The translations under genes were made by a program, and so were the position numbers. From Gammaproteobacteria bacterium UBA7376 (GTDB taxonomy: Bacteria; Pseudomonadota; Gammaproteobacteria; Pseudomonadales; Azotimanducaceae), in assembly GCA_002470275.1 (NCBI GenBank), contig DKNY01000011.1, positions 117,879 to 164,571 of the forward strand: a stretch of DNA of 46,693 nucleotides. Direction: 5' to 3'. Below are positions 1-8,516 of the stretch, piece by piece. The notes beneath the pieces were generated by a model, which saw nothing but the letters and a program-made list of their open reading frames with translations, did no database searches and was not told the DNA's origin. How positions within the stretch are numbered: the first letter of the stretch is position 1; the number at the start of each line of letters is the position of its first letter.

Positions 1-19
1 GGCCCCTCCCCTGGGGGCC
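1..19. terminator. GC-rich hairpin at window edge
   Basis: A 6-bp inverted repeat (GGCCCC at 1-6, GGGGCC at 14-19) with a 7-nt loop lies just before the first gene. It may be the terminator of a gene left of the window. No T-run follows it, so this is weak. Confidence 0.25.
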
Positions 20-43
20 CCTAACACAGGGTTAAGATCGAGC

Positions 44-1048
44 ATGAAGCTTTCCCTAGATACACCGGAGCAGCTATCTGAATTGGCCTATGCCCAAGGC
101 TGGCTACCGCGGAGCGTTAGCGTCACACGGCTCACCATCGCCGGACCAGGCAACATGAACTGCGTACTCCGCGGTCACTTAAGCTCGGACGATTCGCTGA
201 TCTTCAAGCAATCCTTGCCCTGGGTTGCCAAGTACCCGGATATTCCAGCGCCCGTAGAGCGCCTCGATGTTGAGGCTGCATTTTTTTCAGCACTCAGGGA
301 CCAGACCGCGCTGGTTGCGCGCATGCCACGCATCCTAGGATATGCCGAGGAAGAGCGTATTCTCTGCATGCAGGATTTGGGCGCGGGCCAAGATTTTACC
401 GGGCTCTATGCAACCAGCACGGCGGATTTAGTCCGCTGGGTTGATGCACTCTCAGGCCTGGCGGAATGGCTTGCCGCGCTGCACCGAGTTGCGGTGGATG
501 ACCCAGAGGCGTTCACCAATCGGTCCATGCGCCGCCTAAATCATGAGCATATCTTTGTCCTTCCCCTCACCCAGGACATCGGACCCACGCCCGCCATCGG
601 CCAAGCCGTAAGCGAGCTTCGGCAGGATGCGACGTTAAGGGCGGCGGCGGAGCGTTTGGGTAAGATTTATCTGGGCAACCTGGAAACCAGTGCAGCCTGC
701 CTGCTACATGGCGACTTCTATCCAGGAAGCTGGTTGCAAACATCAAAATCCGCCATGGTCATCGACCCTGAATTTGGCTTCTTCGGGCCGCCAGAATTCG
801 ATGTTGGCGTCATGCTTGCTCACCTCCAGTTTGCGGGCTTTGATGCATCAGCGCGCGCCTCAATTCTGTCTGGCTATCGCCCTATCGAGGCCTATCAGCC
901 GGCCTTGGCGGATGCCTTTGCCGCAATCGAGGTGATTCGGCGCTTGTTGGGCGTCGCCCGGCTGCCGTTGGAGGCCAGCCCAGAGACCCTGGGCCACTGG
1001 CTCATCCGGGCACGTGACACCCTGGTCGCCTGGCATAACGCCTGTTAA
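44..1048 (+). CDS. MtnK-like small-molecule phosphotransferase
   Basis: A 334-residue kinase of the APH/choline-kinase fold. The catalytic loop reads LLHGDFYPGSW (about residues 221-231). This resembles the HGDxxxGS loop of S-methyl-5-thioribose kinase rather than the usual HxDxxxxN. The metal-binding segment VIDPEFGFFGP has DPE where most APH kinases have DFD, and DPEF is also typical of MtnK. An N-terminal GNMN loop fits the ATP pocket. MtnK phosphorylates methylthioribose in methionine salvage, but it is usually about 400 residues, so this is a short relative and the substrate is inferred. No other salvage gene (mtnA-D) is nearby. The gene converges on the acyl-CoA dehydrogenase with a 4-nt gap. 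The ribosome-binding site is weak. Confidence 0.7.
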   Translation: MKLSLDTPEQLSELAYAQGWLPRSVSVTRLTIAGPGNMNCVLRGHLSSDDSLIFKQSLPWVAKYPDIPAPVERLDVEAAFFSALRDQTALVARMPRILGYAEEERILCMQDLGAGQDFTGLYATSTADLVRWVDALSGLAEWLAALHRVAVDDPEAFTNRSMRRLNHEHIFVLPLTQDIGPTPAIGQAVSELRQDATLRAAAERLGKIYLGNLETSAACLLHGDFYPGSWLQTSKSAMVIDPEFGFFGPPEFDVGVMLAHLQFAGFDASARASILSGYRPIEAYQPALADAFAAIEVIRRLLGVARLPLEASPETLGHWLIRARDTLVAWHNAC

Positions 1049-1052
1049 GCGT

Positions 1053-2792
1053 TCAGGCAGTGAACAACGCTTCCGGCATATCCATCACCACCGAGGCATC
1101 TGCCATAATGCTGCGCTCCAGACCCAACGTCCTGGGCAGCAGCCGAGCGAAGTAAAATCGCGCCGTTTCGCGTTTGACCGTGCCGAAGTCATCGGCTGGG
1201 GCCAAAGTGGCCATGCGCGCCCACATCCAGGCGCATAACGTCATGCCCACAAGCTCCAAGTAATCGGTGGACACTGCCCCGGGCAGGTTGGCCTGTTCTT
1301 GAGCGCGCCGTAGCAGCGACCGGGTGGTCGCCTCAAGACGGTCGCAGGCCTGATCAAGTTCAGATACAAATTCATCGTCCACCGTGGTCTCACGTATCTC
1401 ATCCAGCAGCTCGAACAACGTCCTACCCCCATCCCGCAGCACCTTGCGTCCTACGAGATCCAGGGCCTGAATTCCGTTTGTGCCCTCATAGATCTGCCCG
1501 ATACGAGCATCTCTAACGATTTGCTCCATACCCCATTCCTTGATGTAGCCGTGGCCACCCAGCACTTGCTGAGCCATGACGGCACACTCCAGGCCACGGT
1601 CGGTAAGATAGGCCTTAACGACGGGAGTCAGTAATTGCGACAGGCGGTCCGCCCGCTCGTCCTGGGCATACTTCGCCAGATCAAGCTGCATCCCGGCATA
1701 GACTGCCAGCGCCCTACAAGAATCAATGTGGGCTCGCTGGGTTAGCAGCATCCGCCGCACATCGGGGTGAACGAGAAGGGAATCCGCTTCTGCGCCGGGA
1801 TTTTGGGGTCCCTCCGGTGAGCGGCCTTGAATCCGTTCTTGGGCGTAACGTGCCGCCGCCTGGTAGGCGAGATCGGCCGCGCCCAGGCCCTGGAGACCCA
1901 CGCTCAGGCGCTCATAGTTCATCATGGTGAACATGGCGGCTAAACCCTGATGCGCTTCGCCCAACAAGAATCCTTGGGCGCCATCATAGTGGATGACCGA
2001 CGTCGCGCTGCCGCGGACGCCCATCTTGTGCTCGATAGAGCCACTGCGCCAGCCATTGCGCGGACCCAGAGACCCATCCGCCATGGGCTGGAACTTGGGC
2101 ACGATAAACAGGGAGATTCCTTTGCTACCAGCCGGCCCGCCAGCGATTCTCGCTAAGGTCAGGTGCACGATGTTCTCTGCCATGTCGTGCTCACCGCTGG
2201 TGATAAAAATTTTGGTCCCGGTGACGTCATAGCTGCCGTCGGGTCTCGGCTCGGCCTTCGTTCTCATAATGCCTAGGTCGGTGCCTGCATGAGGCTCGGT
2301 GAGCGCCATCGCCCCAGTCCACTGGCCGCTGTACAGCTTTTCTAGGTAGGTTTGCTTCTGCTCTAGTGAACCATGGGCGTCGATGCAGAGACAGGTGCCC
2401 ACAGTGAGGGTCCCGTATAGATAAAGGCTGGTATTCGCAGCCCAGAACATTTCCTCAACCAGACCCGCAATACTCTTTGGCAAACCCTGTCCACCAAAGG
2501 CTGGGTTGCCGCTAACGCCCAGCCACCCACCAGCGGTCATCTGAGAGAAAGCTTCCTTGAATCCAGGCGGAGTCGTGACTTCGCCATCATGCCACTGACA
2601 GCCATGTTCATCCCCCAGTTCATTCAGCGGTGCCATCACCTCAGCCGCAACCCGTCCCCCTTCAGCGATTACGGCGCCCACCAGGTCAGGCGTCAGGTGG
2701 CTGAACTCATCAATCTCAGCCCAACTTGACTGTACGTCAAAGACCTCTTTGAGCAGGAAATCGGCGTCTCTCTCTCGAATTGCGTAGTCCAC
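1053..2792 (-). CDS. Large acyl-CoA dehydrogenase (DmdC-like)
   Basis: A 579-residue flavoprotein dehydrogenase that would form the alpha,beta double bond of an acyl-CoA using FAD. The length exceeds the usual 380-400 residues because of a C-terminal extension, the architecture of the DmdC/3-methylmercaptopropionyl-CoA dehydrogenase group. Visible motifs are ALTEPHAGTDLG and KIFITSGEHD in the central beta domain and IYEGTNGIQALDLVGRK, which carries the catalytic Glu. QQVLGGHGYIKEWGMEQ precedes it. A role in dimethylsulfoniopropionate demethylation is possible, but the family also contains general long-chain enzymes and no dmdA/B/D is visible. It is divergent from a small orphan gene across 80 nt. 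Confidence 0.88.
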   Translation of the reverse strand: MDYAIRERDADFLLKEVFDVQSSWAEIDEFSHLTPDLVGAVIAEGGRVAAEVMAPLNELGDEHGCQWHDGEVTTPPGFKEAFSQMTAGGWLGVSGNPAFGGQGLPKSIAGLVEEMFWAANTSLYLYGTLTVGTCLCIDAHGSLEQKQTYLEKLYSGQWTGAMALTEPHAGTDLGIMRTKAEPRPDGSYDVTGTKIFITSGEHDMAENIVHLTLARIAGGPAGSKGISLFIVPKFQPMADGSLGPRNGWRSGSIEHKMGVRGSATSVIHYDGAQGFLLGEAHQGLAAMFTMMNYERLSVGLQGLGAADLAYQAAARYAQERIQGRSPEGPQNPGAEADSLLVHPDVRRMLLTQRAHIDSCRALAVYAGMQLDLAKYAQDERADRLSQLLTPVVKAYLTDRGLECAVMAQQVLGGHGYIKEWGMEQIVRDARIGQIYEGTNGIQALDLVGRKVLRDGGRTLFELLDEIRETTVDDEFVSELDQACDRLEATTRSLLRRAQEQANLPGAVSTDYLELVGMTLCAWMWARMATLAPADDFGTVKRETARFYFARLLPRTLGLERSIMADASVVMDMPEALFTA

Positions 2793-2872
2793 AGCTTTGT
2801 CTCATCACCATCCAGTTCTTCATTCTAGCTAATGCGGGTAAGACGTACTAACCTCCTGAGCGTGTAAAATAG

Positions 2873-3310
2873 ATGGACTTGGCAAATATCAGTCGATCAA
2901 CTTCTACAGTGATCTACAGTCATACCTCGATTAACGGCTTTAGTTTTGGCCAATCGCCGGATGAGCTGATTAAGGTATTGGGCTCGGCCGATAAAAGTCG
3001 AGAGCTTTACAGTGGCGAAGTGGAGCTGCTTTATGGGGACAAGATTTTTCGCTTCCTCAACTTTCGCTTCGTAGAGTGCACTATTCCCGACCCAGGGCCG
3101 GTGAAACTCAACGGCATGTCCGTGCTAAACATCTACGAGTGGCTCGGCAGCTGTGCCGATGTGATAGATAGAGCCCGGTTCCGAATTTCTCTCAGCCAGG
3201 GGCTTGCCTATGACCGACGCGACCCGTCGGCAGGCTCGATAACCGTCTTTGAAGAATTCCACTGGGACGGGCTAATTGATCATCCCACCCCGACAACGCT
3301 GTTGGGTTGA
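2873..3310 (+). CDS. Hypothetical protein, 145 aa
   Basis: I do not recognise the family. The protein is soluble, with no signal peptide or membrane segment, and has a mixed alpha/beta look with many aromatics (GFSFGQSPDELIKVLGSAD near residues 22-40, FRFLNFRFVECTIPD near 59-73). The opening 'feature-threshold then GxPD' pattern is reminiscent of small cytoplasmic proteins of accessory loci, but no function can be assigned. No good ribosome-binding site precedes the ATG, so the start may be wrong; a GTG at 2909 is an alternative. It stands alone between the divergent dehydrogenase and comF. Confidence 0.6.
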   Translation: MDLANISRSTSTVIYSHTSINGFSFGQSPDELIKVLGSADKSRELYSGEVELLYGDKIFRFLNFRFVECTIPDPGPVKLNGMSVLNIYEWLGSCADVIDRARFRISLSQGLAYDRRDPSAGSITVFEEFHWDGLIDHPTPTTLLG

Positions 3311-3392
3311 GACATCGCCCACCCTCCGACGCGTTAGCGTTACCTTTCAAAATCCGCACCGTTAAGCCAGCCTCTGTGTCGGGAGGTGACCC

Positions 3393-4154
3393 ATGTCACG
3401 TACGCGATTTTTTCAGAACGCACTGAATCTGCTGCTACCGGATCGCTGTTTGCTCTGCCTGCTGGCGCTGCCAGACGCCAGGTCTGATTATCTTTGCGAG
3501 CACTGCCGCATGGCCTTACCGCTTAACGTCCATAGCTGTTGGCGATGCGCCTTGCCCCTGCCGGGCCTGGAGCAGACGCCAAAGGATGTCGTATGTGGTG
3601 GGTGTCGGGTTGCGCCGCTAGCAGACCGCGCCATCGCCCCGCTCACCTACACACCCCTGAGCGCACGCTTGATTCAGCGCTGCAAATTTGGTCATGGCCA
3701 ACGCGAGGCTATCTGTCTAAGTCAGCTGATCGCCACAGCCATCGTGCTTGGCTACCCTGAGGGCCTTCCTGAATTGATCATTCCGGTGCCCACCTCCTTT
3801 CTCAACCATCTGCGACGCGGTGGGAATCCATGTCATCTGCTAGCGAAACCGTTAGCGGCGCGTTTTAAACTCCCCGTCGTCGCCAGCTCGGTGAGACGCA
3901 AACACAGCGCGCCCCAGCGCAAGAAGACCCGTCGTCAGCGCCTCAACCTACCCGGAAACACCTTCACCCTGCGCAAAACCTGGCTGATCGGCGGAACTCT
4001 TGCTCATGAAATCCAGGGCCGCCACGTGGTCGTCATCGACGATGTGATGACAACGGGCACCACGGCTCGCCACATGATTCGCCTGTTGAGGGGGGCCGGC
4101 GCAAGCCGTGTGGACCTCTGGGCGGCGGCTCGAGCAGAAACGCCTGGCCCCTAG
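3393..4154 (+). CDS. comF: ComF family amidophosphoribosyltransferase-like protein
   Basis: A 253-residue ComFC/GntX-type protein. The N-terminal 75 residues carry paired zinc-finger cysteines (CLLC, CEHC, CWRC, CGGC). The C-terminal half is a type I phosphoribosyltransferase domain with the PRPP-binding loop VVVIDDVMTTGTTAR (about 213-227). Family members support DNA uptake in natural competence or use of DNA as a nutrient, although the enzymatic substrate is unknown. A strong ribosome-binding site (GGGAGGTGA, 3380-3388) fixes the ATG. The next gene starts about 50 nt after the stop, so comF and srkA may be co-transcribed. Type IV pilus genes at the right of the window would be compatible with competence, but that link is inference. 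Confidence 0.9.
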   Translation: MSRTRFFQNALNLLLPDRCLLCLLALPDARSDYLCEHCRMALPLNVHSCWRCALPLPGLEQTPKDVVCGGCRVAPLADRAIAPLTYTPLSARLIQRCKFGHGQREAICLSQLIATAIVLGYPEGLPELIIPVPTSFLNHLRRGGNPCHLLAKPLAARFKLPVVASSVRRKHSAPQRKKTRRQRLNLPGNTFTLRKTWLIGGTLAHEIQGRHVVVIDDVMTTGTTARHMIRLLRGAGASRVDLWAAARAETPGP

Positions 4155-4201
4155 CAGATATGCCGCGCCAACGAGGCGTGCTTACTGCTATGGTCTCGGT
4201 T

Positions 4202-5191
4202 ATGAGCATACGTTCCGATTCCAACGTTCCCTACGAAAGCCTCACGCCGGATAAGGTCCTTGACGCCATCGAGGACGCTGGGCTGTCGCCCAGCGGCGGC
4301 CTCCTGGCTCTGAACAGCTACGAAAATCGGGTCTATCAGATCAGCCTTGAGGATAACGACTTTGTTATCGCCAAATTCTATCGGCCTGGACGATGGAGCG
4401 ATGCGGCCATTGTGGAAGAACATACGTTTACCCAAGAACTGTTTAATGAGGAACTCTCTGTAGTACCTCCTCTGCGCGTGAAAGACCAAACCCTTCTCCA
4501 GCACGACGAATTTCGGTTTGCTCTATTCCCTAGACAGGGTGGACATGCGCCAAACCTGGAAAACGAGGACGACCTCGAAATTTTATCTCGCGCCATTGCG
4601 CGCATGCATGCTCTGGGCGCTCAACTTCCCTTTGAGCATCGTGAGGGCCTTACCAGCAAGAGATTGGGGCACGAGAGCAGGCAATTCTTGCTGCAGAATC
4701 AATTCCTACCCATGGAGGTTGAGTCCGCCTATGACTCCCTGACCGGCCACCTGCTGGAACGCATTGATCTGTGTATGGAGAACATCGACTCCATTCGCAT
4801 CCACGGCGACTGCCATATGGGCAACGTGTTATGGCGTGAGGGCATCCCGCACTTTGTGGACTTTGACGACTGCAAAATGGGGCCCGGCATCCAAGATTTA
4901 TGGATGTTGCTTAGCGGCGATAGAAACGCCCAACAAATCCAGTTGCGCGTCATCTTGGACGCCTATCGAGATTTCTTCGACTTTGATCCGGCGACCCTGA
5001 CACTCATCGAACCCCTTAGAACGCTGCGTATCATGCACCACGCCGCCTGGATCGCCCGGCGCTGGTCTGATCCTGCGTTCCCCTCGGCCTTCCCCACATT
5101 CAACACCGTAAAATACTGGTCAGAGCATATCCTCACTTTGCGCGAACAAATGGCAATGCTGGACGAGCCGGCACTGACCTATCTCTATTGA
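4202..5191 (+). CDS. srkA: Stress response kinase A (YihE/RdoA)
   Basis: A Ser/Thr protein kinase of the SrkA family, 329 residues from the chosen ATG, almost the E. coli length (328). Family hallmarks in order are LNSYENRVYQ near the N terminus, VIAKFYRPGRWS, catalytic loop IHGDCHMGNVLW (about 200-211), HFVDFDDCKMGPGIQDLWML, and LRIMHHAAWIARRWSDPAFP near the C terminus. SrkA counteracts death pathways after envelope or oxidative stress in E. coli. In-frame ATGs at 4160 and 4190 would add 14 or 4 residues. 4202 is preferred because it matches the family N terminus, though none of the three has a clear ribosome-binding site. Confidence 0.93.
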   Translation: MSIRSDSNVPYESLTPDKVLDAIEDAGLSPSGGLLALNSYENRVYQISLEDNDFVIAKFYRPGRWSDAAIVEEHTFTQELFNEELSVVPPLRVKDQTLLQHDEFRFALFPRQGGHAPNLENEDDLEILSRAIARMHALGAQLPFEHREGLTSKRLGHESRQFLLQNQFLPMEVESAYDSLTGHLLERIDLCMENIDSIRIHGDCHMGNVLWREGIPHFVDFDDCKMGPGIQDLWMLLSGDRNAQQIQLRVILDAYRDFFDFDPATLTLIEPLRTLRIMHHAAWIARRWSDPAFPSAFPTFNTVKYWSEHILTLREQMAMLDEPALTYLY

Positions 5192-5219
5192 ACGGCTGGG
5201 GCCCCCGGGCGGGCGAACC

Positions 5220-6335
5220 TTATTCGATACCCAGCTCATCGCGATTTCGCCAGATATTGGCGTACTGATCTAAGAGGTAAGGCCGCTCCTCCAGCTCGCA
5301 GGCATCCAGCTGACGCTGCAGCGCCGTTACTGCATCATCCGTTCCATCAAGCTCACCTTGAACATGCTCTTTGACTGCTCTTGCATAACGATGGGTGGGG
5401 AAAATACGAAGACCGCCGACGATGGCCTGATCGATTTCTGCGGCCAGCGACCCCGCATCCTCTGCGCTGGAGATTGGGCGACCAAAGGTTAGGTGCACGC
5501 GACCCTTATACTCCGTTACACCCTTCACCATGCTGTGTATATCTTCCTCAGGTGACTTTTGATATTGCCCATGCGTCGCCACAGCGCACAGTTCCTTTGC
5601 CTTGAGCGGGCCACAGGGATCCACTTCATAAGAAACAGCCACCGGAACGATGGGGGTTTTAAGCAGTTTCGACAGGGCCTGCTCTTCGCCTCGGTAGGCC
5701 AGCAAAAGCATCTTCAGGACAGCTGTATCGGTTCGATCAAATCCATCCTTGGCGCGTCCTGGGCGTTGGGCAATCCAAACAGAAACACCCGCAGCGAGGG
5801 ACTGTCGAATATAGGCGCTAGTGCGAGCCAGGGTGCGGTATTGGGCTCTCTTTCCGCTAACGCTGCGCTCGACCACAAAGCTCTTATTGAGGCGCATGAG
5901 ATCGCCTACTAGAGAGTTGCCCAGTAAATTGTCGCCCACCGCCATGCGACAGGTGTCGTGCCCTTCCCGATGCAGAATGTAGTTAAGCAGCCCTGAGTCC
6001 AACACGATGTCCCGATGGTTTGAGACGAAAAGGTAAGTGCGGTTCGGGTCGAGCCCCGAGAAACCCGATACCGAGAGCGCGGTAATAGAACGCTCTACCA
6101 ATAACTCTAGATACTTGGAGATCAGCGCCTGAACGTCTCGAATCGAGACCAAGTTCCGGGCCCTGTAGCGCAACAGCCAGAAGGCCAACCAGCGTCCGAA
6201 GGGGTTGCCTGCGAGCCACCCTGGCAGAAGCAGTTCTGTCGCCGCTGCAACCAACGCCGGGGATTTCATCACACGAGCTACTACCTGTGGAACCTCATGG
6301 TCCTGATAGGGCCGAATGGCTTCAAATTCACTCAC
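5220..6335 (-). CDS. 1-acylglycerol-3-phosphate acyltransferase-like protein
   Basis: A PlsC/PlsB-superfamily acyltransferase, 371 residues from a GTG start. The catalytic block is YLFVSNHRDIVLDSGLLNY, where the His and a following Asp are five residues apart if the second Asp is used, one more than the classical HX4D. Downstream VWIAQRPGRAKDG corresponds to the EGTRS-like phosphate-binding block and TPIVPVAVSYE to the proline block. It would acylate glycerol phosphate or lysophosphatidate at the inner membrane. The GTG at 6335 has a good GGAG 7 nt upstream and gives the N terminus MSEFEAIRPY; an earlier GTG at 6389 is open but has no such site. About 80 nt separates it from the upstream permease gene on the same strand. 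Confidence 0.82.
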   Translation of the reverse strand: MSEFEAIRPYQDHEVPQVVARVMKSPALVAAATELLLPGWLAGNPFGRWLAFWLLRYRARNLVSIRDVQALISKYLELLVERSITALSVSGFSGLDPNRTYLFVSNHRDIVLDSGLLNYILHREGHDTCRMAVGDNLLGNSLVGDLMRLNKSFVVERSVSGKRAQYRTLARTSAYIRQSLAAGVSVWIAQRPGRAKDGFDRTDTAVLKMLLLAYRGEEQALSKLLKTPIVPVAVSYEVDPCGPLKAKELCAVATHGQYQKSPEEDIHSMVKGVTEYKGRVHLTFGRPISSAEDAGSLAAEIDQAIVGGLRIFPTHRYARAVKEHVQGELDGTDDAVTALQRQLDACELEERPYLLDQYANIWRNRDELGIE

Positions 6336-6413
6336 CCTGGTTCTCCAGTTCAGGCACGCCGGAGCCTCGCCGGACGCGACATAATCCACCCCGCCGAGAC
6401 CGGCGCCTCGATT

Positions 6414-7229
6414 TCAAAGTGCCCGCATTAAAACGCTGAAGCAAATCCAACACCCCATCAAGATCAACAACACAAAGGCACCTCTGCGTAAGGCGGTTTC
6501 ACTGAGCAGCGGCGGAAAAGCTCTGCCCAGCCATGCTCCGAGCACGACCAGGGGAATGCCCATGGCCGCTAAGGCTAACACTGTTTCTCCTAGACCTCCC
6601 TGAACACCGACAACCACGGTTCGCGTCGAGGTCGTAAAGAGGAAGCTGGCCAGCAGGGTTGCACGGATCGCCCCAACGGGCAGAGGTTGGCGATACCCAA
6701 ACCACCCAATAATCGGGCCGCTGGCGGCAAACATGCCACCCAGAGTGCCCCCTAGAAAGCCAACGACAAACGTCTGCGGAGAACGACTCGGCTCCGCCTG
6801 AGGTTCAGGTCGGAGCATCATGGATAATCCGCCAAGGGTTATAAAAAGCCCCAGACACAGTTCAAGTAACAAAACCTGCTGCTGGTATAAAGCCGTGATC
6901 AGCCACACGCCCAAACAAATTCCGGGAAGCTGCCCCACACCCAGCCAGAACCATATTCTTCGATCCACGTTTTTCACATCGCCCAGCAGGGCGATCCCCG
7001 AATTGAGCATAGACAACAGACTGACCACCGCAGCCAGGGTGGGGAAATCGACAATTCGTACACCGCCCAGCACGGCAATAAGGATCATCCCCATCGCGAA
7101 GCCAGCCACCGCCTGTACATAGCTGGCGATGAACATGACGCTGAGCGCGAAAAAGAGAGCGGGTGGGTCCATGCCCCAGTCTGCCATACCCGGCATCAAA
7201 TACCCGGACGAATCTAAACCAGCTCGCAT
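6414..7229 (-). CDS. TauE/SafE family membrane permease
   Basis: A 271-residue inner-membrane protein with about eight hydrophobic segments and the TauE/SafE duplicated layout. The first half has ASYVQAVAGFAMGMIL and the second GFLGGTLGGMFAASGPIIGWF, the Gly-rich repeats of this family. Members export sulfite, sulfoacetate or other small organosulfur anions, but the substrate here is unknown. The ATG at 7229 has GAGG 7 nt upstream. It is divergent from the SDR gene across 61 nt and is followed by the acyltransferase, possibly as a two-gene transcript. Confidence 0.88.
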   Translation of the reverse strand: MRAGLDSSGYLMPGMADWGMDPPALFFALSVMFIASYVQAVAGFAMGMILIAVLGGVRIVDFPTLAAVVSLLSMLNSGIALLGDVKNVDRRIWFWLGVGQLPGICLGVWLITALYQQQVLLLELCLGLFITLGGLSMMLRPEPQAEPSRSPQTFVVGFLGGTLGGMFAASGPIIGWFGYRQPLPVGAIRATLLASFLFTTSTRTVVVGVQGGLGETVLALAAMGIPLVVLGAWLGRAFPPLLSETALRRGAFVLLILMGCWICFSVLMRAL

Positions 7230-7290
7230 TCTGAACCTCGATGAATGGCATACTGCTGTCTACCGAATTCGTCAGAGACGAGAAGACAGC

Positions 7291-8073
7291 ATGGACTTAG
7301 CGCTACAAAACCGAACGGCCTTGGTGACAGGAAGTCATCGAGGTACAGGGCAGATCATTGCGGCCACGCTGCTGCAGCAAGGTGCTCGGGTCTTGGTCCA
7401 TGGACTCACGCAAGAACAGGCGGAAGCAGCCGTTGCGGAACTCGGTCACGGTATCGCCGTCTGGGGCGATATCACCACCCTCGAAGGCAGCCAAGCACTG
7501 CTGGATCAATGCGCTGAATACGGTATCGATATTTTGGTTAACAATTTCGGTGCTGCAGGACCCAGCACCTGGGCCCAGGACGATACAGGTGACCAGGCCT
7601 GGCTTGATGCGTATCAAAAAAACGTGCTGTCGGCACAGCGCATCATTGACCACATCTTGCCTCGCTTGTCCTCTCTCTCCTTTGCAAGAATTATTAATCT
7701 GGGCACTGTGGGCTCCACCCGACCCGGAGCGAATATGCCCGCGTACTACGCGGCCAAGGGCGCCCTTGCGAATATGACTATTGGGCTGTCAAGACAAGTA
7801 GCCGGCACCGCCGTCAGAGTGAATCTCGTTTCTCCTGGACTCATTCTGACTCCAGAGGTTGAACAGCAATATCTTAAGCTCGGGATTAAGAAAGGCTGGG
7901 GAACGACCTGGGAGGAAATAGAGCCTCACGTTGCTAAAGACATTCCAATCGGGAGAATCACGCGTCGGGAAGAAGTCGCCGCCCTGGTGGCCTTTCTCTG
8001 TAGTCCACTGGCCGATGCCATTCACGGCCAAAATATACGTATCGACGGCGGCCAGCTTGGCATCGTGAGTTAG
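7291..8073 (+). CDS. SDR family oxidoreductase
   Basis: A short-chain dehydrogenase of 260 residues from the ATG at 7291. The dinucleotide-binding motif is TGSHRGTG near residue 12, the stabilising motif is VNNFGAAG (NNFG rather than NNAG), and the active-site motif is YYAAK. The residue 13 positions before the catalytic Tyr, normally Ser, is Thr (GTVGS). Thr could still position the substrate, but this is a departure from the family. Substrate unknown; FabG-like reductases and sugar or hydroxyacyl dehydrogenases look alike. An upstream in-frame ATG at 7129 would overlap the divergent permease gene by 100 nt and adds non-family sequence, so it was not used. Confidence 0.88.
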   Translation: MDLALQNRTALVTGSHRGTGQIIAATLLQQGARVLVHGLTQEQAEAAVAELGHGIAVWGDITTLEGSQALLDQCAEYGIDILVNNFGAAGPSTWAQDDTGDQAWLDAYQKNVLSAQRIIDHILPRLSSLSFARIINLGTVGSTRPGANMPAYYAAKGALANMTIGLSRQVAGTAVRVNLVSPGLILTPEVEQQYLKLGIKKGWGTTWEEIEPHVAKDIPIGRITRREEVAALVAFLCSPLADAIHGQNIRIDGGQLGIVS

Positions 8074-8111
8074 CGTTGCCATCCGTTGTGAGCAAGGGGT
8101 AACCACCTAAC

Positions 8112-8516
8112 ATGACTATCCATCACCTTCAGCTCAGGCTTATGGGCGTTGCTCTCTGCCTTAGCGTGATCTTCGTTCTGGATACCCAGCAGGTCACAGC
8201 CGTACATCAACTCTGGTTGCCGCTGACGCTAGCCCTTGGTGCCTATCTGATGACGCTGTCCGTCATGGCCATCACGATCACCGTGGGCACCTTGGCCGTG
8301 CTGAACATGGACCTGGGTGCGAGCTATTGGGTGTATGCCATCGCCTATCCCAGCCTTGGGCTTTTGTGCGGGCTGATCACGGCCTTTATCTTGTGGCAGC
8401 GCTTTCGCCTACGCATCGCGGCGACCCACGATGCGCGTTGGGCCGATCGTCAGACCAGAGATCAGGATAGGTCAGATACCCCGTCACCGGGCGACGGCGA
8501 CCACTTCAATCAATGA
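8112..8516 (+). CDS. Small membrane protein of unknown function
   Basis: A 134-residue protein with three likely transmembrane helices (about residues 8-24, 31-60 and 72-95) followed by a charged cytoplasmic tail rich in Arg, Asp and Gln. No family is recognised. The ATG is preceded by AAGGGGT about 10 nt upstream. Its stop overlaps the start of the HAD phosphatase by 4 nt (ATGA), so the two are translationally coupled and probably share a function or regulation. It lies 38 nt after the SDR gene. Confidence 0.75.
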   Translation: MTIHHLQLRLMGVALCLSVIFVLDTQQVTAVHQLWLPLTLALGAYLMTLSVMAITITVGTLAVLNMDLGASYWVYAIAYPSLGLLCGLITAFILWQRFRLRIAATHDARWADRQTRDQDRSDTPSPGDGDHFNQ

